Of a stretch of DNA of 17,681 bases, positions 8,380 to 14,051 are shown in pieces. Below the pieces are notes generated by a model, which was not told the DNA's origin, ran no database searches, and worked only from the letters and a program-made list of their open reading frames with translations. Each line of letters begins with the position of its first letter. The first letter of the stretch is position 1. The stretch comes from an archaeon (lineage in GTDB: Archaea > Nanobdellota > Nanobdellia > Pacearchaeales > GW2011-AR1): the NCBI GenBank assembly GCA_030699005.1, contig JAUYLQ010000035.1, forward strand, positions 1 through 17,681, in the 5' to 3' direction. Both the position numbers and the translations under genes were made by a program.

Positions 8380-8937
8380 ATGAAAGAATATTATTCTTTG
8401 GATGAGCTTCTTAATATGATTGAAGAGCCAAATAAAAGTTCATGCAAAAAAGTTTATTTAATTAATGAAGTTAAGTTTGAACTTGCAAAAGGTTCGGAGT
8501 TTAAGCATCAGTCCTGGATTGGAGGATATCTTGACCACATAAAAGAAGTTATGAATATCGCAGTTCCACTCTATGAAATGCTAAATTCAAGAAGAAAGCA
8601 AGAGTTTTCCCTGTCTGACGCTCTTTTAGTTTTATATCTTCATGACCTTGAAAAAGCGTGGAAATATGGGGGGAATGAAGATGAAGCGTATGATGCTTTA
8701 CGTTTCAAAAATAATTACGATTTCATACTTTATCAAGCATCAAAACATGACTTCAAACTTACGACCGAACACTTAAATGCTTTAAAGTATGTTCATGGCG
8801 AGGGAAGTGACTATGACAAAAAAAGAAATGTTATGGGCACTCTTGCAGGATTTGTGCATATTTGTGACATTGCGAGTTCAAGAATCTGGCATGAATATCC
8901 AAAGAAATCTGGTGACACTTGGGCAACTAATGAATGA
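8380..8937 (+). CDS. HD-domain protein (putative metal-dependent phosphohydrolase)
   Basis: This 185-residue soluble protein has the spaced residues of an HD-domain hydrolase: His53 (GGYLDHIKEV), His88-Asp89 (VLYLHDLEKAW), His139 (KYVHGEGSDY) and Asp163 (HICDIASSRIWH). HD proteins bind one or two metals and cleave phosphate esters of nucleotides or related compounds; the substrate cannot be read from sequence. A TATA box, ATTATAAATG centred at about 8354, lies 26 nt before the ATG and supports a leaderless start. The gene ends at 8937, just ahead of trhO, but trhO has its own TATA box, so co-transcription is not required. The length suggests a stand-alone enzyme without a partner domain. Confidence 0.72.
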   Translation: MKEYYSLDELLNMIEEPNKSSCKKVYLINEVKFELAKGSEFKHQSWIGGYLDHIKEVMNIAVPLYEMLNSRRKQEFSLSDALLVLYLHDLEKAWKYGGNEDEAYDALRFKNNYDFILYQASKHDFKLTTEHLNALKYVHGEGSDYDKKRNVMGTLAGFVHICDIASSRIWHEYPKKSGDTWATNE

Positions 8938-8960
8938 AAATATTTTCATATGGCAAAAAG

Positions 8961-8970
8961 GTTATAAATT
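8961..8970 (+). promoter_or_regulatory. TATA box that sets the trhO start
   Basis: GTTATAAATT is centred 25 nt before ATG 8990. It favours that codon over the in-frame ATG at 8930, which overlaps the end of the HD gene and lies upstream of this promoter. Confidence 0.55.
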
Positions 8971-8989
8971 GGATTTTTTTAATATTTTG

Positions 8990-9925
8990 ATGAAAGACAA
9001 GGATTTAATTGTGATATTGTTTTACAAATTTGTAAAAATCAGCGACCCTGAAAAATTTGTGAAAGAGCACCTGAAATTCTGCAAAAAACTTGGGCTCCTT
9101 GGAAGGGTTCTTGTTTCAAAAGAAGGAATAAATGGAACGGTCTCAGGAACAAAAGAGAAAATTGAAAAATATAAAGATAATCTGAAAAAAGACGAAATGT
9201 TCTCAGATATTGTCTTCAAAGAAAACTCCATTATTGAAATGCCTTTTACAAAAATGAAAGTTAAAAAAAGGGGTGAAATTGTGACATTTGGTGAAGAAGT
9301 CAATCTTGAAAATACCGGAGAACATATCCACCCAAAAATATTAAAAAGAATGTATGAAAATGAAAAGCCCGGTGAAGATTTTATCATTCTTGATGCAAGA
9401 AATGATTATGAATACAAGGTTGGAAAGTTCAAAGACGCCATTCACTTAAACATAAAAAACTTCAGAGAATTTCCAAAGGCACTTGAAAAAATTGAACACC
9501 TTAAAAATAAAAGAATAGTCACCTACTGCACCGGCGGAATAAGGTGTGAAAAAGCCTCGGCTTACATGAAGGAAAATGGTTTCAAAAACGTAATGCAACT
9601 TAAAGACGGAATAATTAATTATGGTAAAAACTTTCCAGACACATATTGGGAAGGAAAGTGCTTTGTATTTGACAAAAGACTTGTTTCAGAAATAAATTCA
9701 AAGGGCGACACAATATCAAACTGTGAAGTTTGCACTAAACCTTGTGATCTATGCAGAAATTGCAGGAACCTTAACTGCGACAGATTATTTATTTCCTGCC
9801 TCAACTGCCAAAAAGAACTGAACGGATGCTGTTCTAAAGATTGTTTGGTTGAATTCGGAAAGCAATGTACAGAAAAAGCACTTCGAAAACAAGGAAGAAG
9901 AATTGAAGGTTTGAAAATCTATTAA
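8990..9925 (+). CDS. trhO: tRNA uridine(34) hydroxylase TrhO (YceA family, rhodanese-like)
   Basis: This 311-residue protein matches the YceA/TrhO family, which hydroxylates wobble uridine 34 of certain tRNAs on the way to 5-carboxymethoxy- or methoxyuridine. The N-terminal ferredoxin-like domain (ILFYKFVKISDPEKF, GRVLVSKEGINGTVSG) precedes a rhodanese domain with the active loop CTGGIRCEKAS (Cys180, Cys186) and DARNDYEYKVGKF. The C-terminal region is rich in cysteines (CEVC, CDLCRNC, CLNC, CCSKDC), as in the bacterial proteins. The frame extends upstream to other ATGs, but a TATA box at 8961-8970 points to ATG 8990, which also starts right before the conserved region. Its stop shares TTAA with the convergent DUF1861 gene. 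The family is mainly bacterial, so transfer into this archaeal lineage is likely. Confidence 0.88.
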   Translation: MKDKDLIVILFYKFVKISDPEKFVKEHLKFCKKLGLLGRVLVSKEGINGTVSGTKEKIEKYKDNLKKDEMFSDIVFKENSIIEMPFTKMKVKKRGEIVTFGEEVNLENTGEHIHPKILKRMYENEKPGEDFIILDARNDYEYKVGKFKDAIHLNIKNFREFPKALEKIEHLKNKRIVTYCTGGIRCEKASAYMKENGFKNVMQLKDGIINYGKNFPDTYWEGKCFVFDKRLVSEINSKGDTISNCEVCTKPCDLCRNCRNLNCDRLFISCLNCQKELNGCCSKDCLVEFGKQCTEKALRKQGRRIEGLKIY

Positions 9926-10866
9926 TTTTCAAAAGGATTTTTTATTTTGACTCTATAAACTTCTGCGTCTCCTGCTCCGGCATATATCTCAATTGTTCCA
10001 TCTAAATTATCTACAAATCCTCCGGGAAAAAGAACATTTCTTAACCTCTTATTTTTGGATTCTCCTTTTTGCAAATCATCTCTCCTAAAAAGAATTTTAA
10101 CTCCAGAATGCTCTTTGGTTTTAGGGTTAATTGTGAACATCATGGGATAATAATGCAAAGAATCGTCCCTATTCATTTTTGCAATGTGGCCAATAACCCC
10201 GAGATCCCCATTTTCCATTAAGCGAACTTGATTTACTCCGCCCCATTCTAAATCAGAAAAAAGATTAAGAAACGGTGCATCAAAAAGAAGCTTATGGGTA
10301 AGTTCTTCAAAAGAATTAATTATAAAAAAACCAACTTTACCCCTCCCTGCATTTCCTCCCTGGGGTCTTGAAAAGACAGCTATTTTTCCGTCTTTAAGCT
10401 GGATAAACCGGATATCTTTCATTCCCCACGGACCATCAAAAACTCTTTTTAATTACCAAGGATTTTTTCCCCTATAAAAAACATTTCTGTAATTCAATTT
10501 GTCCGGGTCAGATTCATGCTCTTTTTTCATTTTGACAACTTCAACGCATCCCAAAATAAAATCATCATTAATTTTTGAAGTAAACGGGTCTTCAGAATTA
10601 ATTATTGGATTAAATTTTTTGTCGGGAATCCAAGAATTACCTTCTTTTTTAAATAAAAAAACTTTTGACAATTCGGAATTATCTCTTGGTTCAACTCTCC
10701 CAAATAAAAATTCTTCACCATTAATTAAAAATTCTTTGCTCGGATTGTAAACATCTTTGTTTTCAACTCCTTTAAAAAATAACCTCTCAGATTCAATTAC
10801 TGGATGTTCTGAAACGCTTTTTAACAAAGAATCAACATCCCCCATAAGCAGCCCAGCTGTTCTCAT
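9922..10866 (-). pseudogene. DUF1861 (GH130-like beta-propeller) gene split by an in-frame TAA
   Basis: Two minus-strand reading frames, 10866-10453 and 10422-9922, are in the same frame and separated by one TAA at 10453-10455. Read across the stop, the product is about 314 residues and keeps DUF1861 hallmarks on both sides: DVYNPSKEF, GRVEPRDNSELSKVFLF, EDPFTSKIND and YRNVFYRGK before the stop, then DGPWGMKDIRFIQL, FSRPQGGNAGRGKVGFF, WGGVNQV, GVIGHIAK and YAGAGDAEVYRVKI after it. The family resembles five-bladed beta-propeller glycosidases or phosphorylases of the GH130 type; its substrate is not known to me. The bridge between W (before) and M (after) is ten sensible codons, so no frameshift is present. 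A TATA-like CGTTTTTTAAAT centred near 10892 gives a leaderless start at 10866. It may be a recent nonsense mutation, a sequencing error, or two polypeptides that assemble. Confidence 0.75.
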
Positions 10867-10982
10867 GAGAAAAACTAAATTGTTTGGATTTAAAAAACGT
10901 TGCTTTTTTTCTGCATAAGAATCTGAAAGAAACCGCCCGCAAGAAGACTCCTTAAAGAGTTATACAGTTGGGAGTTTAGTTC

Positions 10983-11279
10983 TTATTTTTTCTCGTTGAA
11001 GAAAGCTACTGCGTACATCTCAACACCTCTGCTAAATGCACACTTTCCAAAATGAGCATTCACATAAAAAAAGTCTGGAACCCCTCTCATTCGCATTGCC
11101 AAATCTTTAATTTCTTGATCATATAATTCTTTATTTTTATCGGTTAGTGCAAAACCATTTCCATGTTCTTTCATGAGGTTAGTTAGAGAACTTGGCAAAT
11201 TTGCAACACCTAAAAATTCCAAATTTTTAGAATTAATTTCTTCTTTTATTATTGCCTTCATAACTTTCTCAATCGTCAT
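10983..11279 (-). CDS. Hypothetical protein, 98 residues
   Basis: I do not recognise this small soluble protein. It begins with a helical segment (EKVMKAIIKEEINSKNLEFL), has a central GNGFALTDKNKELYDQEI and ends with an aromatic, probably beta-rich part (GVPDFFYVNAHFGKCAFSRGVEMYAVAFFNE). The two cysteine-free halves and the lack of membrane spans give no clue to function. TATA-like TCTTTAAAAAGTT on the minus strand near 11305 lies 26 nt upstream of the ATG, supporting a real gene with a leaderless start. It lies just downstream of the tRNA-Ser cluster. The 116 nt between it and the DUF1861 gene hold a short GC-rich patch (about 10931-10942) but no gene I can name. Confidence 0.6.
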   Translation of the reverse strand: MTIEKVMKAIIKEEINSKNLEFLGVANLPSSLTNLMKEHGNGFALTDKNKELYDQEIKDLAMRMRGVPDFFYVNAHFGKCAFSRGVEMYAVAFFNEKK

Positions 11280-11329
11280 GAATTTTTTATTAAATGTAAC
11301 TTTTTAAAGATAATTGTGATTTATTGAAA

Positions 11330-11409
11330 CGCCCTCGCCAGGAATTGAACCTGGATGCCCAAAGGGCCGCGAGTTCGAGTCGCGTGCAATGCCGTTATGC
11401 GACGAGGGC
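11330..11409 (-). tRNA. tRNA-Ser(CGA)
   Basis: Class II tRNA with acceptor GCCCUCG/CGAGGGC, D arm GCA...UGC, anticodon stem CGCGA/UCGCG around loop CUCGAAC (anticodon CGA), long variable arm GCCC-UUU-GGGC, T arm CCAGG-UUCAAUU-CCUGG and discriminator G, all as expected for serine. No CCA is encoded. It lies 3 nt after tRNA-Ser(GGA), so the two must be cut from one transcript. Confidence 0.93.
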
Positions 11410-11412
11410 AAT

Positions 11413-11493
11413 CGCCCGCACGAGGAGTCGAACCTCGGAGTCCCGGAGGACCATGCTTTCCAAGCATGTGCAATACCGCTATGCGATACGGGC
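11413..11493 (-). tRNA. tRNA-Ser(GGA)
   Basis: Class II tRNA with acceptor GCCCGUA/UGCGGGC (one U-G pair), anticodon stem CAUGC/GCAUG around loop UUGGAAA (anticodon GGA), long variable arm GUCC...GGAC, T arm CGAGG-UUCGACU-CCUCG and discriminator G. No CCA is encoded. A tRNA-5'-like hairpin (11506-11559) stands 12 nt upstream. Confidence 0.93.
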
Positions 11494-11505
11494 TTGTCTT
11501 GTTTT

Positions 11506-11559
11506 TCCGTTGAGCATTTGCGAAGGACTTTGACTTTGTCCTGCTTACGCGATACGGAC
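11506..11559 (-). ncRNA. tRNA-leader hairpin, copy 1 (before tRNA-Ser(GGA))
   Basis: On the minus strand the 5' side reads GUCCGUAUCGCGUAAGC and the 3' side GCAAAUGC...ACGGA. Paired parts from outside in: UCCGU/ACGGA, then a 3x3 loop, GCGU/AUGC, an AA/AA loop, GC/GC, a UC bulge, AGGAC/GUCCU, and a 9-nt loop AAAGUCAAA. The 5' strand closely copies the first 12-13 nt of the downstream tRNA (GCCCGUAUCGCAU). Function unknown. Confidence 0.6.
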
Positions 11560-11586
11560 ATAATTACATATTGAAAATATTAAAAA

Positions 11587-11668
11587 CGCCCAGGGCAGGA
11601 ATTGAACCTGCGCACCCCGAGGGGTCCGGATTAGCAATCCGGTGCAATAACCACTATGCGACCTGGGC
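11587..11668 (-). tRNA. tRNA-Ser(GCU)
   Basis: Class II tRNA with acceptor GCCCAGG/CCUGGGC, D arm GCA...UGC, anticodon stem CCGGA/UCCGG around loop UUGCUAA (anticodon GCU), variable arm ACCCC-UC-GGGGU, T arm GCAGG-UUCAAUU-CCUGC and discriminator G. No CCA is encoded. Two tRNA-leader hairpins lie directly upstream. Confidence 0.93.
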
Positions 11669-11682
11669 TTGTTTTGTTTTTT

Positions 11683-11739
11683 GCCTCTAGGGAGCATTTG
11701 CGAAGGACTTTGACTTTGTCCTGCTTATGCGACCTGGGC
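11683..11739 (-). ncRNA. tRNA-leader hairpin, copy 2 (before tRNA-Ser(GCU))
   Basis: Same fold as copy 1, with 36 nt of the core identical to it. The 5' strand starts GCCCAGGUCGCAUA, identical over 14 nt to the start of the downstream tRNA-Ser(GCU). The outer stem is AGG/CCU with GCC/GGC beyond a small loop, different in sequence from copies 1 and 3 but still paired. It is 14 nt upstream of the tRNA. Confidence 0.6.
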
Positions 11740-11749
11740 TGTATTGTCT

Positions 11750-11798
11750 CCCAGAAGCATTTGCGAAGAACGCTAAGTTCTGCTTATGCGACCTGGGT
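11750..11798 (-). ncRNA. tRNA-leader hairpin, copy 3 (first element of the tRNA-Ser transcript)
   Basis: Same architecture with changed sequence: outer stem CCCAG/CUGGG, GCAU/AUGC, AA/AA loop, GC/GC, UC bulge, and inner stem AGAAC/GUUCU in place of AGGAC/GUCCU, a G-C to A-U compensatory change. The loop is only 5 nt (UUAGC). The 5' strand again copies the tRNA-Ser(GCU) start (CCCAGGUCGCAUA). Confidence 0.6.
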
Positions 11799-11828
11799 AA
11801 AGAGTTAAAGTTAAAGAACAATTTTCCC

Positions 11829-11835
11829 TTATAAA
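11829..11835 (-). promoter_or_regulatory. TATA box of the tRNA-Ser/hairpin transcript
   Basis: TTTATAA on the minus strand within AATGTTTATAAGGG is about 34 nt before copy 3 of the hairpin. It predicts transcription from about 11806 through the three hairpins and three tRNAs. A second, weaker AT-rich promoter candidate lies at 11570-11585. Confidence 0.5.
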
Positions 11836-11873
11836 CATTTTGAATTCTGAATTTATTCTGGCTTACTTTTTAT

Positions 11874-12317
11874 TCAATAAAGATATCTCTTGACCAAATG
11901 CCTTTCAAGCCCAAAAAATGTCCCAAGAAGTTTTCCATCACAGGTTAAAGTGCTCCATTTTTCTATTTTTGAAACAGTTTCTTTTTTCCTGAAATCCCTC
12001 TCAAAAAAAGATTCTTTATTAAATTCCCCTGCCTCAATAACATGATACTCTTCATTTTTTCCAGAATACTTATGAATGTAAGCTCTTATGTAATCCCCGG
12101 AATATATCCCAGGATTAATTCCATAAAAATTTAGTTCGGAAGTTGGAACCCCTTCTTCGTTTTCAACTTTAATCTTAGCATGACTCACAACACCAGAAAA
12201 ATTTTTTGAAATCGGATCAACATTAAAGACTGGAATTGAAAAATATTTTGCATCAAGAACTGCAAACTTTACGGGAATTATTAACCCTTTCTTACTTGTT
12301 CTCTCCGGAAACCTCAT
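11874..12317 (-). CDS. Hypothetical protein, 147 residues
   Basis: I do not recognise this basic, soluble, probably beta-rich protein. Notable stretches are KKGLIIPVKFAVLDAKYFSIPVFNVDP near the N-terminus, a middle part GVVSHAKIKVENEEGVPTSELNFYGINPGIYSGDYIRAYIHKYS, and a basic end (TFFGLERHLVKRYLY). No signal peptide, membrane helix or catalytic motif is visible. TATA-like TTTTTATACTTT near 12341 on the minus strand lies about 25 nt upstream of the ATG, which supports expression and a leaderless start. It lies 46 nt downstream of the winged-helix gene on the same strand, but with its own promoter. Confidence 0.6.
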   Translation of the reverse strand: MRFPERTSKKGLIIPVKFAVLDAKYFSIPVFNVDPISKNFSGVVSHAKIKVENEEGVPTSELNFYGINPGIYSGDYIRAYIHKYSGKNEEYHVIEAGEFNKESFFERDFRKKETVSKIEKWSTLTCDGKLLGTFFGLERHLVKRYLY

Positions 12318-12363
12318 AAAATTTTTGAAACTTTAAAGTATAAAAAGATATGCCCCATAAAAC

Positions 12364-12636
12364 CTATAAATCGAATTCGTTAATGAAGTTTACGATTGCC
12401 CTGTATTTTTCCAAAAATTCCATTCCTTTTTCAGTTATCAAAATCTCCCTTCCTTTTTTTTTATCTTCAACTTCACTGATTAAGCTTCTTTCAATGAGTT
12501 CTGATTTGTAGTCGGCAAACCTTCTTGAAGACAAATTGGACTTTCTTAAAAGGGGGGTCATTTTGATGTGGCCATGATTTTCTTTTATAATTCTCAAAAT
12601 ATCCTTTATAATCTCCAGCTTATCTCTTTTTGCCAT
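12364..12636 (-). CDS. Winged-helix DNA-binding protein
   Basis: This is a 90-residue archaeal-type winged helix-turn-helix protein: MAKRDKLEIIKDILRIIKENHGHIKMTPLLRKSNLSSRRFADYKSELIERSLI forms the helix bundle and recognition helix, and KKKGREILITEKGMEFLEKY forms the wing and final helix. Such proteins (HTH_45-like) are usually transcription regulators. I chose ATG 12636 rather than the in-frame ATG at 12654 because it begins one base after the stop of the upstream membrane-protein gene, the normal arrangement for translational coupling. With that partner it forms a two-gene operon, so it may be the DNA-binding output of a membrane sensor (inference). Confidence 0.75.
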   Translation of the reverse strand: MAKRDKLEIIKDILRIIKENHGHIKMTPLLRKSNLSSRRFADYKSELIERSLISEVEDKKKGREILITEKGMEFLEKYRAIVNFINEFDL

Positions 12637-12637
12637 T

Positions 12638-13324
12638 TTAATTAAAACCCACATTTTTTGTAACTTTGTACAAAATTAGTAAGAATATCCCAATTGATGC
12701 CATTGAAACAAGGAGCTCAATAACTGCCCCGAATCCTGCAACTAAGAGGTCTGCAAGATTAAGCATCCAGAATATGAACAACAATAGGTATATGATGTAA
12801 ATTGAGCTGGCTCTTTTCTTTTTTCCGAGCTTTCTGTAAGAGGAAAAATTCCTGAATGCAACAAATGAAAAAAGCAAAATCTGCAGTATAATCAACATCC
12901 CTGCTTCCCTTACAAAAATACTAAAAGCTGAAATAATAAGGACAAAAACGTGAATCAGAGGTATTGTATAACTTGATTCCCTGAAATTTTTCCAAGCTAT
13001 GCTATAAACCAGATAGAAAATTGCCATCGTACTCGCATACATAAAGAAAAACAGGGTTATTACTCCCAAAAACACTGATGAAAATTCTACCACTTCATGA
13101 AATTGAAAAATAAAAAGTAGGAAACTTATAAAGGACTTAAAAAAATAGGCAATTGCAAAAAATAAAAAAGATTCCCTGAAATATTTTATTCCGGGATACT
13201 TGCTTATATTGTACATTTTTTTTGTGCTAAAATAGATTATAAGGCTGCAAAATATGATTACAAATGAGTAAATTAACTCTATTCCAAAAGTGTTTGGAAA
13301 AAGAACCTGCTCTGTCACTGCCAT
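12638..13324 (-). CDS. Seven-transmembrane protein of unknown function
   Basis: The 228-residue chain contains seven clear hydrophobic segments, here numbered from the longer start: about 20-40, 56-79, 84-115, 125-143, 146-165, 180-202 and 207-230, with short loops and a basic stretch (RKLGKKKRAS) between the fifth and sixth. No large soluble domain or catalytic motif is present. The layout recalls sensor-type 7TM modules, but I cannot name a family. An ATG lies at 13342, but a TATA-like TTTTTAAACT centred near 13350 is 26 nt upstream of ATG 13324 (MAVTEQV), which I prefer. The winged-helix gene starts one base after this stop, so the two are almost certainly co-translated. Confidence 0.7.
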   Translation of the reverse strand: MAVTEQVLFPNTFGIELIYSFVIIFCSLIIYFSTKKMYNISKYPGIKYFRESFLFFAIAYFFKSFISFLLFIFQFHEVVEFSSVFLGVITLFFFMYASTMAIFYLVYSIAWKNFRESSYTIPLIHVFVLIISAFSIFVREAGMLIILQILLFSFVAFRNFSSYRKLGKKKRASSIYIIYLLLFIFWMLNLADLLVAGFGAVIELLVSMASIGIFLLILYKVTKNVGFN

Positions 13325-13377
13325 AAATCCAATAATCTTCAATAGTTTAAAAATTGTGTGAATTTTGAAATCTTTCC

Positions 13378-13405
13378 GACTACGTTTTTCCTGCGGAGCT
13401 ATTTT
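13378..13405. repeat. Dispersed 28-nt repeat, copy 1
   Basis: GACTACGTTTTTCC, then TGCGGA, then GCTATTTT. Copy 2 is at 14007-14035. The middle forms a tiny hairpin in both copies (TCC-TGC-GGA here). It lies upstream of the 7TM gene, beyond its TATA box. Confidence 0.6.
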
Positions 13406-13460
13406 AAATATCTCAAATAAAAAAAACCACTCAATTTTTATTAAAACTTAGAAGAAATAA

Positions 13461-13796
13461 TTATAATCTTCCATACCAACCTGCATTAATCTCGTATCTC
13501 GATTCCCCATATTTAGATCTCGCTTCTTTAAAAGAAATTCCATACAACCCTCCAAAATCATTATATTTAACAAGCTCGGGAATCAACTCTTTCCCATCTT
13601 CTATTGAGGAAGTTATGCCTGCACCATAAAGCAATTCTGCAATTTCATCAGAAGTTTTTATTACTGTACTACGGAAAAAACCCATTGCTTTTCTTTTAAA
13701 AGTTTTTATTCCATCTTCTATTCTTTCCTCTTCAGTTAATGGCTTCGTTTTTTTTGATACCCTCGCAAATAATTTTGAAATGTCTTTTCTTTCCAT
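13461..13796 (-). CDS. Hypothetical protein, 111 residues
   Basis: I do not recognise this basic soluble protein. The N-terminal half is lysine-rich and helical (MERKDISKLFARVSKKTK, then EEERIEDGIKTFKRKAMGFF). The C-terminal half contains TSDEIAELLYGAGITSSIEDGKELIPEL and a glycine/tyrosine-rich end (DFGGLYGISFKEARSKYG, INAGWYGRL). There is no signal peptide or membrane span. The TATA box TTTATAAAT (13818-13826 region) is centred 26 nt upstream of the ATG, an excellent leaderless promoter. The gene stands alone between the 7TM operon and the 13868-14035 repeat region. Confidence 0.6.
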   Translation of the reverse strand: MERKDISKLFARVSKKTKPLTEEERIEDGIKTFKRKAMGFFRSTVIKTSDEIAELLYGAGITSSIEDGKELIPELVKYNDFGGLYGISFKEARSKYGESRYEINAGWYGRL

Positions 13797-13867
13797 ATTT
13801 TTTTAACTTTCTCCATCTTTATAAATGTTTCTAATATGTCTTAATTTTTAAGTTACACTAAGAATTA

Positions 13868-13877
13868 TAGCGAGGGT
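13868..13877 (-). repeat. Partial copy of the initiator tRNA 3' end (outer copy)
   Basis: TAGCGAGGGT on the plus strand equals the last 10 nt of the initiator tRNA at 15882-15891, same orientation. With flanking bases, 12 nt (TATAGCGAGGGT, 13866-13877) match the inner copy at 13989-14000. This could be a remnant of an older insertion. Confidence 0.45.
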
Positions 13878-13960
13878 TATTCGGATTCCGTGCCGTCTAA
13901 ACAATAGTAATTGATGACGTCAGAAATCCTCAGAATTTGAGTTCAAATCCCGTTATTATT

Positions 13961-13987
13961 TTAATATTTCACAAAGTGAAATATTAA
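13961..13987. repeat. Perfect 12-bp inverted repeat
   Basis: TTAATATTTCAC and GTGAAATATTAA are separated by AAA. It lies just outside the tRNA-end copy at 13991. It could form a hairpin ending the leftward prenyl-synthase transcript, or be a protein-binding palindrome; the sequence does not decide. Confidence 0.6.
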
Positions 13988-13990
13988 GTA

Positions 13991-14004
13991 TAGCGAGGGT
14001 GGGA
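13991..14004 (-). repeat. 14-nt copy of the initiator tRNA 3' end (possible att site)
   Basis: TAGCGAGGGTGGGA is identical to 15882-15895, the discriminator, acceptor and T-stem end of the initiator tRNA, in the same orientation. With the tRNA it brackets a 1.9-kb segment carrying the regulator and prenyl-synthase operon, the layout left by integration at a tRNA 3' end. Confidence 0.5.
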
Positions 14005-14006
14005 AT

Positions 14007-14035
14007 GACTACGTTTTTCCCGTGGGGGCTATTTT
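14007..14035. repeat. Dispersed 28-nt repeat, copy 2
   Basis: GACTACGTTTTTCC, then CGTGGGG, then GCTATTTT; compare copy 1 at 13378-13405. The central hairpin is CCC-GT-GGG, so the paired bases differ from copy 1 but pairing is kept. It lies right next to the tRNA-end copy. Confidence 0.6.
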
Positions 14036-14051
14036 CTTATTTTCCTTATCT

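Noticed and set aside
8789..8990. Longer TrhO starting inside the HD gene (ATG 8789 or 8930)
   Set aside because: The extra residues are the HD gene read in another frame, and the TATA box at 8961-8970 lies downstream of those codons.
10453..10455. Recoded stop codon (for example pyrrolysine) in the DUF1861 gene
   Set aside because: The stop is TAA, not TAG, and TAA ends many genes in this window, so recoding is unlikely.
10867..10982. Structured RNA in the GC-rich patch between the DUF1861 and 98-residue genes
   Set aside because: Only a weak ACTCC/GGAGT pairing and no recognisable family; not enough to call.
11304..11574. Open reading frames on both strands across the tRNA-Ser region
   Set aside because: They run through clear tRNA genes and consist of tRNA-derived sequence; not coding.
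11494..11800. Repeats near the tRNA-Ser genes as a CRISPR array
   Set aside because: Only three copies, uneven spacing interrupted by a tRNA, each copy forms a long imperfect hairpin and no cas genes are near.
13900..13965. A plus-strand tRNA or C/D-box RNA (TTCAAATCCC T-loop-like motif, TTGATGA box-C-like motif)
   Set aside because: No acceptor or D/anticodon arms of correct length can be formed and no box D is placed properly. At most it is a tRNA relic.
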